A DNA stretch of 64,000 nucleotides from Grifola frondosa (taxonomy: Eukaryota; Basidiomycota; Agaricomycetes; Polyporales; Grifolaceae): assembly GCA_001683735.1 (NCBI GenBank), contig LUGG01000005.1, positions 248,001 through 312,000 of the forward strand, read 5' to 3'. This document shows positions 46,890 through 58,929 of the stretch, piece after piece (within the stretch, counting starts at the first letter, position 1; the number at the start of each line of letters is the position of its first letter). The notes under the pieces are model-generated. The model was not told the origin of the DNA, did not search any database, and saw nothing but the letters and a program-made list of their open reading frames with translations. A program made the position numbers and the translations under genes.

Positions 46890-47308
46890 TAGAATACTTG
46901 TGCCCCAGACGGATGATTGCTGAGACTGCCGCAAAGTCAATCCTCTTGCCCAGTTGGAAGAAGCTGAGCAGCGTCAGTAGAAAGATAACGGTCATTGCAT
47001 GAAACTCACGTGCTGTGGTTGAATATGATCTGCAAAAAATACTTCAAGTCCTGAGGAGAATCAGAAAGCCTCACCACCGGACAACCGTCTATCTCCTCCG
47101 CATCCAGCGGCTGAGGCACGGTGAATAGGTCAGAAAATATTTCCGATCGTTGCGCGAGAAGTCCTTTGTAAACACGAAAAGAAGTGTCTCCCGCAATAAG
47201 GATGATGTTGCCGTCGTCAAACCATATTACTTCGTCGCGGTTCACCTCGCCATTGTTGACCACCGAGTCGTCGACGCGGGGTCGCTTTCTCGATGGGCCA
47301 TCAGACAT
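46890..47308 (-). pseudogene. BTB-domain gene, 5' half (interrupted)
   Basis: Start MSDGPSRKRPRVDDSVVNNG, then the BTB/POZ fold: DEVIWFDDGNIILIAGDTSF, RVYKGLLAQRSEIFSDLFTV, EIDGCPVVRLSDSPQDLKYF. An intron (GTGAGTTTCA to CTGCTCAG) joins NHST to FFQLGKRIDFAAVSAIIRLG and HKYS, where the transposon begins. Joined across one TA to the half at 38047-38784, the frame reads HKYSIACIIEEGISLLK and aligns residue for residue with HKYAIEHLVDQALSLLK of the intact paralogue at 61430. BTB proteins are commonly substrate adaptors or transcription-related; the target here is unknown. Confidence 0.88.
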
Positions 47309-47309
47309 G

Positions 47310-47985
47310 TCGAGCGAGTGGGTGACTGTCAACGTGCAGTCAAAAACAAAAAAACTCAATCTCAATGCAAACATTCTCACGTTACGATTGGTATGAAGCT
47401 TCAATGAGAAAGGCGGTTCGACTCGAGTAAAATCCTGCGCGTCTGTCACAAAACGCGTGATCAATAGTCACATCACGTCTCCTATACTTATCGCGTGCCC
47501 TCAAACAATTCATGAGTGCTGTCGTGGTGCAATGCCTACGACTCTTCCTGCGCCGATACCACCAGTGCTCGGCGTACTAAGGCCGTTTAACAAGGTGATT
47601 TGATGTATTTCACTAGAAGATTGGGCAACATGTCGAAACGATAATCGGCGATGACTAACTTCAACATTAGAAGGGTACTTAGTTGGTGTACATGGTTGTA
47701 TCGCATGTTGCGCAGACCCTGAATCGAGACGTTGAGAGCAGATACCATCAAATCAATGCAGTAAGTTCAATAGGGTAGATAGTCCTTCTCGAGACAAAAT
47801 ATACATCAGTAGGGACAGAAAAATTTGTATGATAGCGACGTAGTAAAGATGGGAAAGCATGAATGTCAACGAGCAATGAGCATAACGTGGATAACACTAT
47901 GTATACAGCGCACTGCGCATTATTGTCACAGATATACACGAAGAATTGAAAGAAACTGAAAATTGCAGAACATACCGCTATCCTC
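47310..47985. other. No supported gene
   Basis: Promoter side of the interrupted BTB gene and 3' side of the BAR-SH3 gene. Short frames only. Confidence 0.5.
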
Positions 47986-50900
47986 TCAGTTATAGTGCGT
48001 CATGAAGCAGTTACTGCACATGCCCGTTGCCTTGAAGGGATGTTGCTTGAAATTGTGACAATCCATCGGGATCGACTCATCCTTGGGGCTATCGAATGGG
48101 GAATAGGTAAGCTCATCCGCCTCGCGACCAGTGGTGATAGTTGTTGTTGCCAAAGTTGCAAAGGATGCAGAGCTGGACTGAGAAGACTTCGAGGAGTGAA
48201 GCGCTGGCAGCCTCATCAGGTTAGTAGGAGTTGCTGTGAGCGTCGAGCGCCGGGGCGGGGTGGTGGTGGAGCTTTCTTCGCAGGTGACGTGCCCGAACCA
48301 TTGTCCGTCACTCTCCTCGCCAGGAGAGGTGGGATGATTAGCTGTTTGGAAATCTGACGACGTACGGAAGCAGGAGTTTGTTGTGCGGGCATAAGATGCT
48401 CCTCGTCGTTGTCCTCATCCGCGCTACTGCTGTCGGGATAAAACCTGCCGTCGAGCGCACTCGAACCCCCCGCGACATAGTGATCACCAAAGGGGTGTTC
48501 GTCATCGGGATCCCTCGTGCCGCTGTGGCTTGTATCGGAGCCTCCCAGCGCATTCCTGCTCGAAGCGTCTTCGAGCGACGAGGAAGATGTGCTGTTGAGA
48601 TCGAGGCCGCGCGTGAAAGACGCCGGCGGGCGCTTCGGGAGCGGTGGCTTCACCGACAATGATGCCGATGAACTGATGACCTCCGTGTAAGTCGTGGGGA
48701 AGAGCCCGCGCTTGCCTGCAAGCTCGCCCATCCACCACCCATTGAGGACCTCGCTAACCACCACAATTTGATCACCTGCCTTGAAGCTGAGTTCATCAGA
48801 TGACGCGGCTGCGAAGTCGTGCAGCGCCACGACCCTCTTCTGTGGCTCAGATGACTTCAGTATGCGCGAAGACAGATTGGACGAGCTGCCTGGCGCGGAT
48901 ATAGAGCCCCTGGTCTTGTGCTGCTTCGACAAATGCGACGACGACAATGCGCTCGAGGGCCTCTTTGTCTCTCCAAACTCCTCTGCTTCCTTGTCGCCAT
49001 CACTGGCATCATCGTGCAAAGCCGCAAATTTGTCCCTATCCTTTTTGCCACGACCGGTCACAGAGCTCACTGCGCTGGACGCCCATCCTGCCATGCTCTT
49101 TCTCTTTGACACTTTCTCCGCTTTGTCCTTTTCACTGACGGCGCTGTCAGATCGCTTGCGAGACGCGCGTGACTGTGGACGAGACGGTGGGCGGGAGGGT
49201 GGTTTGCTATCTGACTTTCTCCGCGATTTGGTGCGAGAGATAGATTCATCATCAGCAGACTCTTCGTCAGAAGATTCATGGGTTGAGCGCTTCGAAGACG
49301 ACTTGTTAGAGCGCACCGAACCTTGACGCGCGAAGCTATGAGTGGGTCCCTGTGTCCGCGACAATTCCATCCGCTTCACGACAGATCTGAAAACGGGATT
49401 GTCAGCTGTGCTACGAGCTTAGCAGAGGGGCACCACGACATACTCGTCCACCCAACCCGCCTTTACGCCGAGCAATACCTCCATGTATTCCTGCACATAG
49501 GATATTTCAAGGTCCAGGAAAGCAGTGAGATCCCGCAGCTGCTGTACTTCGTTCTCTTGAATGGCATACATACGTGCCCGCACGTCTTCTGCTGTCTCAT
49601 CGCTGCAATGGAAAACTCAGAATCGTTGTCCCATCACGACGATGATTAACTTACTAGCGCGACTTGGCCTTGAGACACTCTTCTTCGGCCTCTTTCCTGT
49701 CTTTCTCCTTCTCTTTCTTGTTAGCCTTCGATCTTTCTAATTTACTAAATGCCGCATCATAGCTCAGCCTACGAATAGCTATTGAGCTATACATGGTAGC
49801 ACGAGACTTGCAAATACGCACCGTCTGCTCTCGAGTTTCTTTCGTTGAGCGTGGTATTCCTTGATCTCGTCTTCTCCTTGCCGGAGGGAGGCCACGTATG
49901 TATCGCCTAGCGCCATAGCAAAGCTCTCTTGCAGGGTGGCAATCTTACAATGCGCACGGCCCAAATTCACCAAACAGACCCCATAGGCCGAGTCTTCCCC
50001 AAAATCTTCCCCATGTTTGATCATGACGGTACCCAATGCGTCCGCAAGGAGAACTTTCTCTGCCTCCCCCAGAACTTCCGACTCTTTCTTCTTGCACAGG
50101 TAATGTTGGTAATCTTCCGAGGCGACATGCAGCCTATAAGAGAACATGACACATTAGCAATTTGCCACGGTTGACCAACACATCAGTATGATATCGAAAA
50201 TAACTATGCAGATAATCCGCAGAAGATGAATGAGGCTTTGATAAATCGAAACGCCAGTCTACAACTAAATGATGACCGCCTGTAGGACGCATGCTAACCC
50301 ACCGGGAAAATAAGCGGATTTCGGAGACCGAACATTCACGATTGAGTGTTCGGTGGCATTTTCGAAAAGAAGCATCAGAAGCACTGCTGCTGATCCGCGA
50401 GAAACGCGGCGTTGCTGGCAGGAACAATCACAGCGCAAATAAGCGCACATTGTGTCAATAGCGGTTCAGATCTTCTCGTAACAGAATTGCAGTCACCGCG
50501 CTGGCAATGCCACAGGAGTCATCTGCGACAAGGCAGCCCTCTGAGCTACTGCAGCTACTGCAGCAAATTTCGGAGAGTGCATCGCCAATCCACACAGGTT
50601 CAAAATGCCACTGGGACGAATTTCACCTCACCCGAAGAAAGAACAAGTGGCTCATTGGAACCGCCCAACCTCCTGAGACGCCGACCATGTTCACATGTAG
50701 CAAAACACAAAATGTCATGTTGTAAGAGGTGAATGCTCACCTCCAGAGGCCCTGTCTCCTCAGTTCTACATCATGCTCTAGCTCGCGAAACTCGTCGGTG
50801 ACCACAGTCTTGTCGCGTGACGAGATGACCTCGCCTGCCCACTAACACTCCATATCAGACTCTTCGTTCTGGAAGACGATGGGTATCTCCATACCTGGCG

Positions 50901-50986
50901 CAATTTTCCAAGCTGTCGTGTCCTCGTTCATCAGTATAGACCTTCCCCGTATGCAATCGGGCAGCTCACCTGTTTGCTTGTCATGT
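47986..50986 (-). CDS. BAR-SH3 domain adaptor protein
   Basis: Membrane-curvature adaptor, expected at endocytic or vacuolar membranes. Exon 1 encodes only MTSKQ (ATG at 50984-50986). An 18-nt micro-exon (50895-50912) encodes LGKLRQ, and the next begins WAGEVISSRDKTVVTDEF. The BAR coiled coil follows: LHVASEDYQHYLCKKKESEV, EDFGEDSAYGVCLVNLGRAH, EYHAQRKKLESRR, then LTAFLDLEISYVQEYMEVL. A Ser/Arg/Lys-rich linker precedes the SH3 domain (KRVVALHDFAAASSDELSFK, NGWWMGELAGKRGLFPTTYT). After another linker the C-terminus ends CHNFKQHPFKATGMCSNCFM THYN, a probable zinc-binding C-x2-C/H motif. One base is missing at 48252-48255, between PPPPRP and RRSTLTATPT; without it the protein would end early. 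Confidence 0.85.
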
Positions 50987-51326
50987 TTCTTTATCCACGA
51001 CTGTCTAATGCAAGGTGAAGAAAGTGGAACCAGATTGAGAGTAAGAACAAAACCCCAGCAGATACGGCGGCGATAGCTATGGTTACGATGCAAGAATATG
51101 GTTGATAAGTACCTCTTATAAGTAGTCCGGTGTCCGAGTTTTGAATGTGAGCCAAGCGAAATCAGAGATTGCATCGGGAAGCTTTTGCCTTCTATTTCCG
51201 GAAACTCACCGCCGCCCACGTGTCCCCTTTTTGCCACCATATGATTAGTACAACAAAAACAAAAACAAGAACAAAAAGTGAGAACAAGTAAACTACGAAT
51301 AGACATCGATAACAAGAATAATGACA
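50987..51326. other. Short intergenic region
   Basis: Promoter side of the BAR-SH3 gene and 3' side of the SWI/SNF subunit gene. An A-rich tract AACAAAAACAAAAACAAGAA lies near 51252. Confidence 0.5.
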
Positions 51327-52981
51327 TCACAGCCCCGCCTTGGAGGCAAGCCGCATTCCCTCCTGAATAGCAACCGCCTCCTCCACCCAGGGAAGCCTAA
51401 AGAACTCGCTTCTCTTTAGATCCTCCTGGCGCACGGTCGCGCCCTCGCTCGGCCCGCTACCCAAAATGCTCTCCAGGTCGCGCGACTGCGATGCCAGCCA
51501 TGTTTCGATAAACTCGCTAGGGTTGTCTGCGAAAGCACGAAGGAATGTGCGCTTCACGTGTGCATTGTGCAACGACTGCACGTGTAGCGTGATCTAAACA
51601 CATAGCATCAATGAACGATTCCATACGAAAACGAGATAAAGATAGTCACCTCCTCGTCGAGCTTGGCAAGGTCACGCGCCGAGTCCTGCGCCATACTCAC
51701 CACGACGTGGCTCATCCGGCTTTTCATGTTTACGTCGTCAACTTTTACTTCCACGTCCCACGCACCAGGCTTCTCAGGCGGTGAAATCGTCGGATTCAAC
51801 GTGTAGTGCAGTATGATGGGATCGGGAGGAAGAAGGAAGCGGTTTATGAGGTCTGGGAGGAAATGAAAGTACACGGTATCTGCGTTGAATATCTGCCAAA
51901 GTTCTCATGAGCATAAAAAGCTCCAATGATGAAAACTAAAACCTACTGGTCGTAAGTATGCATCCGCGCGCACAGCCCTACGATCAACCTTGTCCTGTAG
52001 GTTCTGTGTTTTGATGTAGTTCCATAGCGCCTGAATGACGCCCGCCCGGCTCTCTTCTTTGATTCCCAAGATGTTCCCTGTAGCGCGTCGTCAACTCAAG
52101 AGGTCATGGACGAGCACAATAAGGACTCACCCAAGTCTGGATGAACTTTGTACTGCTCTGGCTGCTGTTCCAGATGCAGAACGATTCTGATTTTTGTTAG
52201 AACGTCCCCCTTCCGACGAATAGTGAAACCATCCAGTTGCGGTTGACTGGGCGAACGTACCCACTGATCGAATTACTTTAGCGGGCGGTCGAATTTGAAA
52301 GACAAGGACTTACCTCGACGATGTTTCCCTCGGGATACAGCGCAGTGTCCCTATCCAACTCCACGACCATCTGTTTGATGAGCGTAGAGAATTTCCGAGG
52401 AGGCACTCTGTCCTTTGCTCGTTGGTTTGGGATCTTCGTCCGCAAGTAAATATCAGTCCTGTATGCACAAGGATCAAAAACTACCACATACCTCTAGCAT
52501 TCGTCCCTCAATCTTGAATTGCCATGCCGGGATCCCTTCCCCAGTTTCCAAGTTGACCTTCTCCGCGACATCGCCCTCACCTGACACACCCGCCGCAGCG
52601 GCACCATCTGCACTCTGCCACGCTTGCCCTGACACAGTATGGCTGAGAAATATACGCAACGTCCGTGTTGTCTGTAGCCACACAACCCGATATATGACAC
52701 ATGAAATGGAACTCCGAGTGGTCCGCACTCACTGGGACAAGTCTCTGTACAGCATCATGCACTTCGACGCGTTTGCGCGTCATCGTCCAGTCGAGTCGAC
52801 GTTCCATCTGCAGGAGGTCGCGGTACATCTGCGAGTCCACCGAGAACTCTGGTGATTGCAGAAGTGCATTGGAAGGTTCTTGTCCGTGAGTTTGCGTTTC
52901 CTGTGCGGGTAACATGGGTCAAATCACAGAAGGGGAACATGAGGCTGTCAGGTACTTTGCTGGAGGCTTTGAAGGGTCCAT
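51327..52981 (-). CDS. SWI/SNF-RSC subunit, SMARCD/Ssr3/Snf12 family
   Basis: Accessory subunit of nuclear chromatin-remodelling complexes, carrying a SWIB/MDM2 domain. Start MDPSKPPAK (ATG at 52979-52981), an intron, then KRKLTDKNLP, the block MYRDLLQMERRLDWTMTRKR, LRIFLSHTVSGQAW, WQFKIEGRMLE, KIPNQRAKDRVPPRKFSTLI, RDT-ALYPEGNIVE, the SWIB region RIVLHLEQQPEQYKVHP, then DTVYFHFLPDLINRFLLPPD and a helical tail LHNAHVKRTFLRAFADNPSE with a stop at 51327. These blocks fit human BAF60 and yeast Snf12/Rsc6 relatives. One base is missing at 52869-52870 (AA for AAA) between NLP and NALLQSPEF. It lies about 530 bp downstream of the SNF2-RING gene on the same strand. Confidence 0.9.
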
Positions 52982-53507
52982 TATCCACGTTTCAGATTAG
53001 AAGCACCTCTTGTAAATTCCAAACGCAGAGCAGCGGTTGATGTGTGTTGGTAGTGAGACCAGAACAGTGTGTAGATTCAGAAAGCGCGTTGTACGGTCTC
53101 AGGACCCGAGACACCGCTGATGTCACAAATAAACTTGTGCCCTACGCCTCTGCTGTAAAGTGAGTGATCTGTCCTCCCATCTAAAAAAAAAGATCACTCA
53201 TTTTTTGGTATGCCTACGGGAGACTAGCTGTAGAGGCTCGGACAGGGAAAGCTGGCGGAACAATATATTCGGATTCTCATAGGTGTCGGCTTCAAAATAT
53301 GTGCATGTAACAACCCGTCATACAACGTCGAAACTCTATTAATTGGATTTATCTCTACATTTACGACGTATAGGTACTGTAGGTGGTATTACGAGGGAGT
53401 ACAGACTACCTACGATAAATAACACAGACCTGCAGAGTACTCATGAAGACTCTCTTCGCGCCGTCGAGATATAATGTAGTCATAAGAATATAGAATTGGC
53501 CAATACA
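52982..53507. other. Intergenic region
   Basis: Promoter side of the SMARCD gene and 3' side of the SNF2-RING gene. An AT-rich motif with an A9 run lies near 53184. No gene seen. Confidence 0.5.
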
Positions 53508-56500
53508 TCAATTTTGAGGAGCCACACTGCCGTTGTCATTGTTACTCCTGTTCATACCAAAGAGCTGGGCAACCCACAGCGTTCAGTACGTCCCAATGCT
53601 TTAGATACAGAGGGGGACTCACATCTTTCAATTCTTTGACACTAAGTTTGTGCAACTTTATACCCGTCCCCTCACCGAGAGCTGCCTCCGCGAGACCTGG
53701 ATTTAGGATGAGCGCATTATCCATTTTAATAATCTTGAAATCACTTACCGACTTTAGTCTCTTGCAGCTTCAACATGCTACATTATGGTAGAGCATGTCA
53801 ACATACCACTACGTTCTCTATGATTCAATAACTGACCGCTCTTCAATGGTGTTGCGCACGACTAGTCGCTTCACAAACACCTCTTTCTCTTGTCCCAGCC
53901 TATGAACACGGTCATATGCCTGGGACTCGGAGGCATAATTCCAGGATAGGTCCAAACTAATTATAATACAATCATCAGCGGGACGAATGCGCGGGACATT
54001 GCGCACTTACTTGACAATGCGGTTCGCGGAGACAAGGTTTAGCCCGACACCACCAGATTTCGTGCTGCATTTCAATGTTTGACAACATTCGACCAATGTG
54101 CGGTGCGATAAAACACACCTGATCAATATGACTTTCGGCCCACCCGACTTTCTGAAAACAGACAGAACCACCTCGCGGGCTTCTCGGCTCATACTGCCAT
54201 CATAGCGCAAGCTGCGGATTCCATACCGCGAGAAGAGGGTCTCAACAAGGTCGAGCATCGATGTCCCTGAGTAGAGTATGAGCATACCTGGTAGAAGCAG
54301 GGAGACATGGAGAACGATGACGAACATTGCGAGAAGACGATGGTCTTGTCACCGCAGGCATCCCACTCTTGCAGATAGTCGATCAGCGATAGCATCTTGG
54401 TGCTCGGCTCTACGTTTGCGCCGCCCTGCCTCCAAGTAGCGATCACTTCGGTGGATGGTAGACCTGATCCTGAACTATTTCTGGCCCTCCCAGTAGCCTT
54501 CGTCTTGCCTTTCTGCTGAGAGGCATGGCGTCCACCGGAGAGACCACCCATTGACGCGTCATCCTGGCGGCGCACAGCAGCGTGATGAGATGACCTTACG
54601 ATCAATAAGGAAAATAACACACGTCCTCGCTGTCGCTCATCACGACGTTCTTCTTGCAGTTTGTCTTCTTTTTGGACGTGCCCGCTAGTAGTTGAGATAC
54701 GTCAGGCATCTCTTCGTCAGAACTATCGCTCAAGTCGATCAAGTCCTCGATCTCATCCTGGCTCTGAGCGAAGCTTTTGGCTGGCTGACGATTTGGGCCC
54801 GGTCCGGAGCGAGCTCTCGCCCGCGCCTGTGCGTTGTTGGAGCGGCGAGTGGCATCTCGCACTTCTTCTTCAGAAGGTTCAAAAGCAGACGACAAGAAGA
54901 CATGAGAAGGCCGGACATCGTTCATCTTCTTACATGCAGGGCCTAAAGAAGTAGTCAGTAAGTGCAATGTAAAGGAAACGAAACAAAGGGGCTCACATGG
55001 GCGAAGACCTTTAGATACAGCTGCCTCAAATTCCTTCTCGATACGGAGATTAGTCTGTTCATCACCGTTGCCACTGCCGGCAATCGTCAAGCGCTGGAGC
55101 AGGGAAAGCATGGGAAGCCTACAATTCGCCATCATGCGCGATTGACGATGTGCTCAACGCATCCAAACAATCTGGTAGATGGCAACTTCTCTTTCAGTAG
55201 TGATTAACGCTGGTACGTTAGCGTCACGTACCCTTGCAGATCTCGTGTCCACAGGCGAGGAGCCTTCCGCTGTTTTCCATGAGCACTATGAAGAAGTAAT
55301 TAGAAGTCTGCCAGCAGGATACACAGCACACTCACGGTCGCGACAAACAGGACACGTCGCTTCGGGCTCATCAAGCTCGTCGAAATCGAGTCGTAACGCC
55401 CGTGCCCGTGCCATGAACCTGAGCTTCAATCAACACATTGTCCGATGGCACAAGAGAGACCTGCAACCTTCTCTTGACCTGGGGTGCCATTTTACGGAAT
55501 ATATTAGAACATGATAATTAGGGGTGATGAATGTGAACCGACCTCTGTAACCCACTGAGCCCCCATGGCTTTGTTGGCGCGTGCAATCTCCTTCTCCGCA
55601 TCGCTGGCCACCAGGATGTGGGGTCTTCGAACCCTTCTGTCTGACTCTGCCATAATACCACCGAGTCAGCTCCGATCAACTAGACCTTTCGGCTAGACCG
55701 CACCAGGATGAGGTTTGGGTGACAACAGAGCTGGCGTAGCCGAAGTATCAGGACCTATGTCAATGTCAAGCCATGTCAGGTGTGATGTCTCGACGGAGTA
55801 GAGAAAGTGAATTGCCGACCAAGACTACAGTATGACTGGAAGGTATAAGACGATCAGGATTTTGAGAGAATAACTGAGTGAGACGAACTTCTTAACCATG
55901 GTATTATTTCTGATAAATCTGTTGATTTGGATTTGCGCTTTCTTCTCGAACTGGTCATAAATCTTGCAGTACACTGTTACATGTACGGCAATGTGTATGA
56001 GACTGTTTTGCTTACCTCTCGTTCATCTTTGGAGAAATCCAGTGTCACTAGTTCAATATCCTTTGCAGGAAGTTCTAACAGCGGACGTCCTTCCTATAAT
56101 CAGATGTCCATGAGCACAATGCAGATGACCGTTGTCTTTAACACGGACAAGCTCTGCATCTTTCGTTCGCCTCAACAACAAAGGTTTAAGTACCCTGACT
56201 GTAATCCTGATGGACATGCAGACATAAGCAGCAGCAAAGAAGAGAAGAGAAGATTACTTACCGGCGAGCGGGGCATCTTCTAATTGCGCCCGAGCGATAT
56301 GTGTGTTGAAATCTTCCCAGTCACTGTCCAAAGCAACTTCGGGATCATGTTAAAGAAAAAAGACGTTTTATAACACACTTCCAGGGTCGAAAACGCCCGA
56401 AGCGCAGGAAGCCATATATATCGGCCCTATCGTGGATGGTCAGTCAGTGCAAGAAAGAAACGATCGGAGTCGTAGCATACAAGGTATTCGTCACCGGTGT

Positions 56501-58022
56501 GCCCGTCAAGCACCACCGATACTTGGCTCGCAACATTGCCACGGCCTTGCTAGAACGGGTCGCTCTGTCCAACGCTGGTGAGTGCATGTGAGCAACTGAC
56601 AACAACGACTAAACCCGCACCTGTTCCGGATGAATTGCGCCTCGTCCAAGATAACTCGGTACCACTTCATTCTCGCGAGCGGACCGCTGTTCATGATAAG
56701 GTTAGTTTGGATTGAGAAAAAAATCCAGTAGAAACCTCACCCGTTATCTAGGAGCCATTTGATTTCTTCATCACTTTCCACGTCATCCGGGACGACAAAA
56801 TCGACGTTCAGCGTGTGGTACGTCGTAATGACAACCTATTCGCAACATTCAAAAAGTAAAAAAAAAAAAATGTATGCAGCAAATCACTCACATCTTTCTC
56901 TGACAGGCGGTGCGTAGTCTTAATTTTATCGCGGCCATGTTGAATGTGAACATCAAACATGCCATTTGTTTTCGACTCAATTTCTTCTTTCCACTGTAGA
57001 GAAGTTCAAATAAAGAAGGTACAGATGTCAGAAAAGGTCTTTACCTGGAGCAAAAGCGCAGCGGGAACAACAATGAGAGTGGAGCGATGCATTTCATCGG
57101 CACCAGGTAAATTCATCGCCATGGTCGCTATCATCTGTACGGTCTTCCCGAGACCCATATCATCTGCAAGGATGCCACCTTTGTGCGGGGTATTGCGTTC
57201 TTGATCCAGCATCCAGCTCACGCCAATTGCTTGATGTGGCAGGAGGCGGACTTCAAGCCCAGGGAGCAGGTCCGTCTTGCTACAAAATCGAAAGGTATAA
57301 GTATAAATGCGACTTAGAACACATTCAACGAGAAACTCACTCGCGAAGCCCAAGATTCTGCATGGCTTTCTGCACTGTTATTCCGTGCGAAGCGTTATCA
57401 ATTGTCTTCGTCACGAATTCTACCATTCTGAGTGCACAGACCAAGGGAGTATGAGCATGTAAATTATCTGTATTATACAAACCATGCGTACCTCACAGCT
57501 TGATCTTTTCCTCCTCGGTCGATATGATGCACCGTGCTCTCATTGTCATATCGCAGACTGAACTGGCCTCCGGGTCCAACAGTTGGTCCAGGTCCACGCC
57601 TTGGTGGAGGTGAACTACTCCCACCCATTTGCGAGCGTAAGAGCTCAGCCATGACCTGAATATCGGCTAGATAGAAAATGTAGAATTCTGTAACTACACA
57701 AAACCCTTGAACAACAATAATACATACCGGTCGACGAGCATGCAACCGAAGATGTCCCGGGTAAATTCTCGATGCCAGACGTTCTCCTCTTCTTCTGATT
57801 CGTACCCCCAATTCCAAGACTGGATAGAAAAGCACTTGCCGGAGTTTCGAGCCTCCTTTTCAGTCCTGCTGATGGAAATTCTTCCGCAGTCGGCGAAGAA
57901 CGAGGTGGTGGCACAGCATCGACAGGGTTGGTAGAAAAAAATGCAGGATTGTCGAGGGCTGCCAGAATTCGCGATTGATGTTTTAGTGGAGGCGCGTTTG
58001 CATCCTGAGGGGGTCCCGACAT
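53508..58022 (-). CDS. SNF2-family ATPase with RING finger, Rad16/Rad5-like
   Basis: DNA-dependent ATPase and probable E3 ligase acting in DNA repair or chromatin. Start MSGPPQDANAPPLKHQSRIL (ATG at 58020-58022). Helicase lobe 1: LPHQAIGVSWMLDQERN, GILADDMGLGKTVQMIA (Walker A), STLIVVPAALLLQ, VILDEAQFIRNR (motif II) and GTPVTN. The RING follows: TCPVCRD, LLACGHEICK, then DCLDALSTSS and, after two introns, GLRPCPACKKM supplying the last Cys pair. An acidic segment (DEIEDLIDLSDSSDEEMPD) leads to lobe 2: MLSLIDYLQEWDACGDKTIV, SLRYDGSMSREAREVVLSVF, SGGVGLNLVSANR and RVHRLGQEKEVFVKRLVV. The end is LFGMNRSNNDNG and a TGA at 53508-53510. A RING between the lobes is the Rad16/Rad5 plan; no HIRAN domain was seen, favouring Rad16-like. 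At least fifteen introns. Confidence 0.88.
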
Positions 58023-58929
58023 GATGTGTGTGCGGTAGTGGTTGCAATATAAGCTTTGTCGGCGCTCGACGCGTCGCGTTTCGAGTCAAGACGCGACGGT
58101 GGCGCACCCAAATGGGCGTGCTCTCTTGGTCCTCCCACTACCATGCTGTCTTGTTCTGTCTAGTCGCTCCTGCACGCTTACACATCGAAATATCTCGTTA
58201 GGAGCTCCTAATGTAGTTGCACTCAGCTTGTCCTACCGTCATTCTTTGCGTTAGATATCCATGCCATGGCATGCTCCGCCTGGCGTTTTGCTGCGGGGCG
58301 ATGACGGTGAAAAGTGCTTCATGGGGACTTCAAGAGCTGATGGTACTTATGGATGTTCTGCTTCGTTTCTTCCTTTCGTCTTCTATCGGAAATTGTATGT
58401 AAAAGTCTTGGGTCGGACATTCAATGTCGTGTCGGCCATTTTAAGGTTGTTAGAACTTGCCAAAATGGTGTGTACATGACATATTCGGTGCAGCTCACAG
58501 CCTGACAACGAACAAGGATATCTATGTATGTCAGGAATGCGTTTGCGCAAGAAAGAGAGGTCCGGAATAACGTCTATCTGGTGGTTTCTTGCTCGGCAGT
58601 TTTGTGCACTTACAGCGTTCTCCCCGCATCTTTACCCGCTCTAATGCCCCAATCATGGCCTCGAGGACGTGCAAGATACATATTTCCCGAGACGTGTAAA
58701 TCGGAGCGACCAGCTGCTTCGCTCTCACTACACATCCATGCGGGTCAACATCTGAGGATCGACCATTCATCCAGGCATCCTTCGCATTCCATTCCGCACA
58801 CCGCACGAGCGGTACACAACTTTTCATGCTACGATTTTAAAGATTCCTTCCTATTCCGCAAGCCTATTTATACATACACAGGAGGGCAGCCATGCGAGAA
58901 ACATCGGCGGAAACATATTTTGGTCTCAA
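58023..58929. other. Intergenic region
   Basis: Promoter side of the SNF2-RING gene and 3' side of the hydrolase gene. A 156-codon plus-strand frame at 58524-58994 has no domain and overlaps the hydrolase end, so it was not called. Confidence 0.5.

Noticed and set aside
48345..49350. Several plus-strand frames over the BAR-SH3 gene
   Set aside because: Shadows of the serine/arginine-rich linker on the opposite strand.
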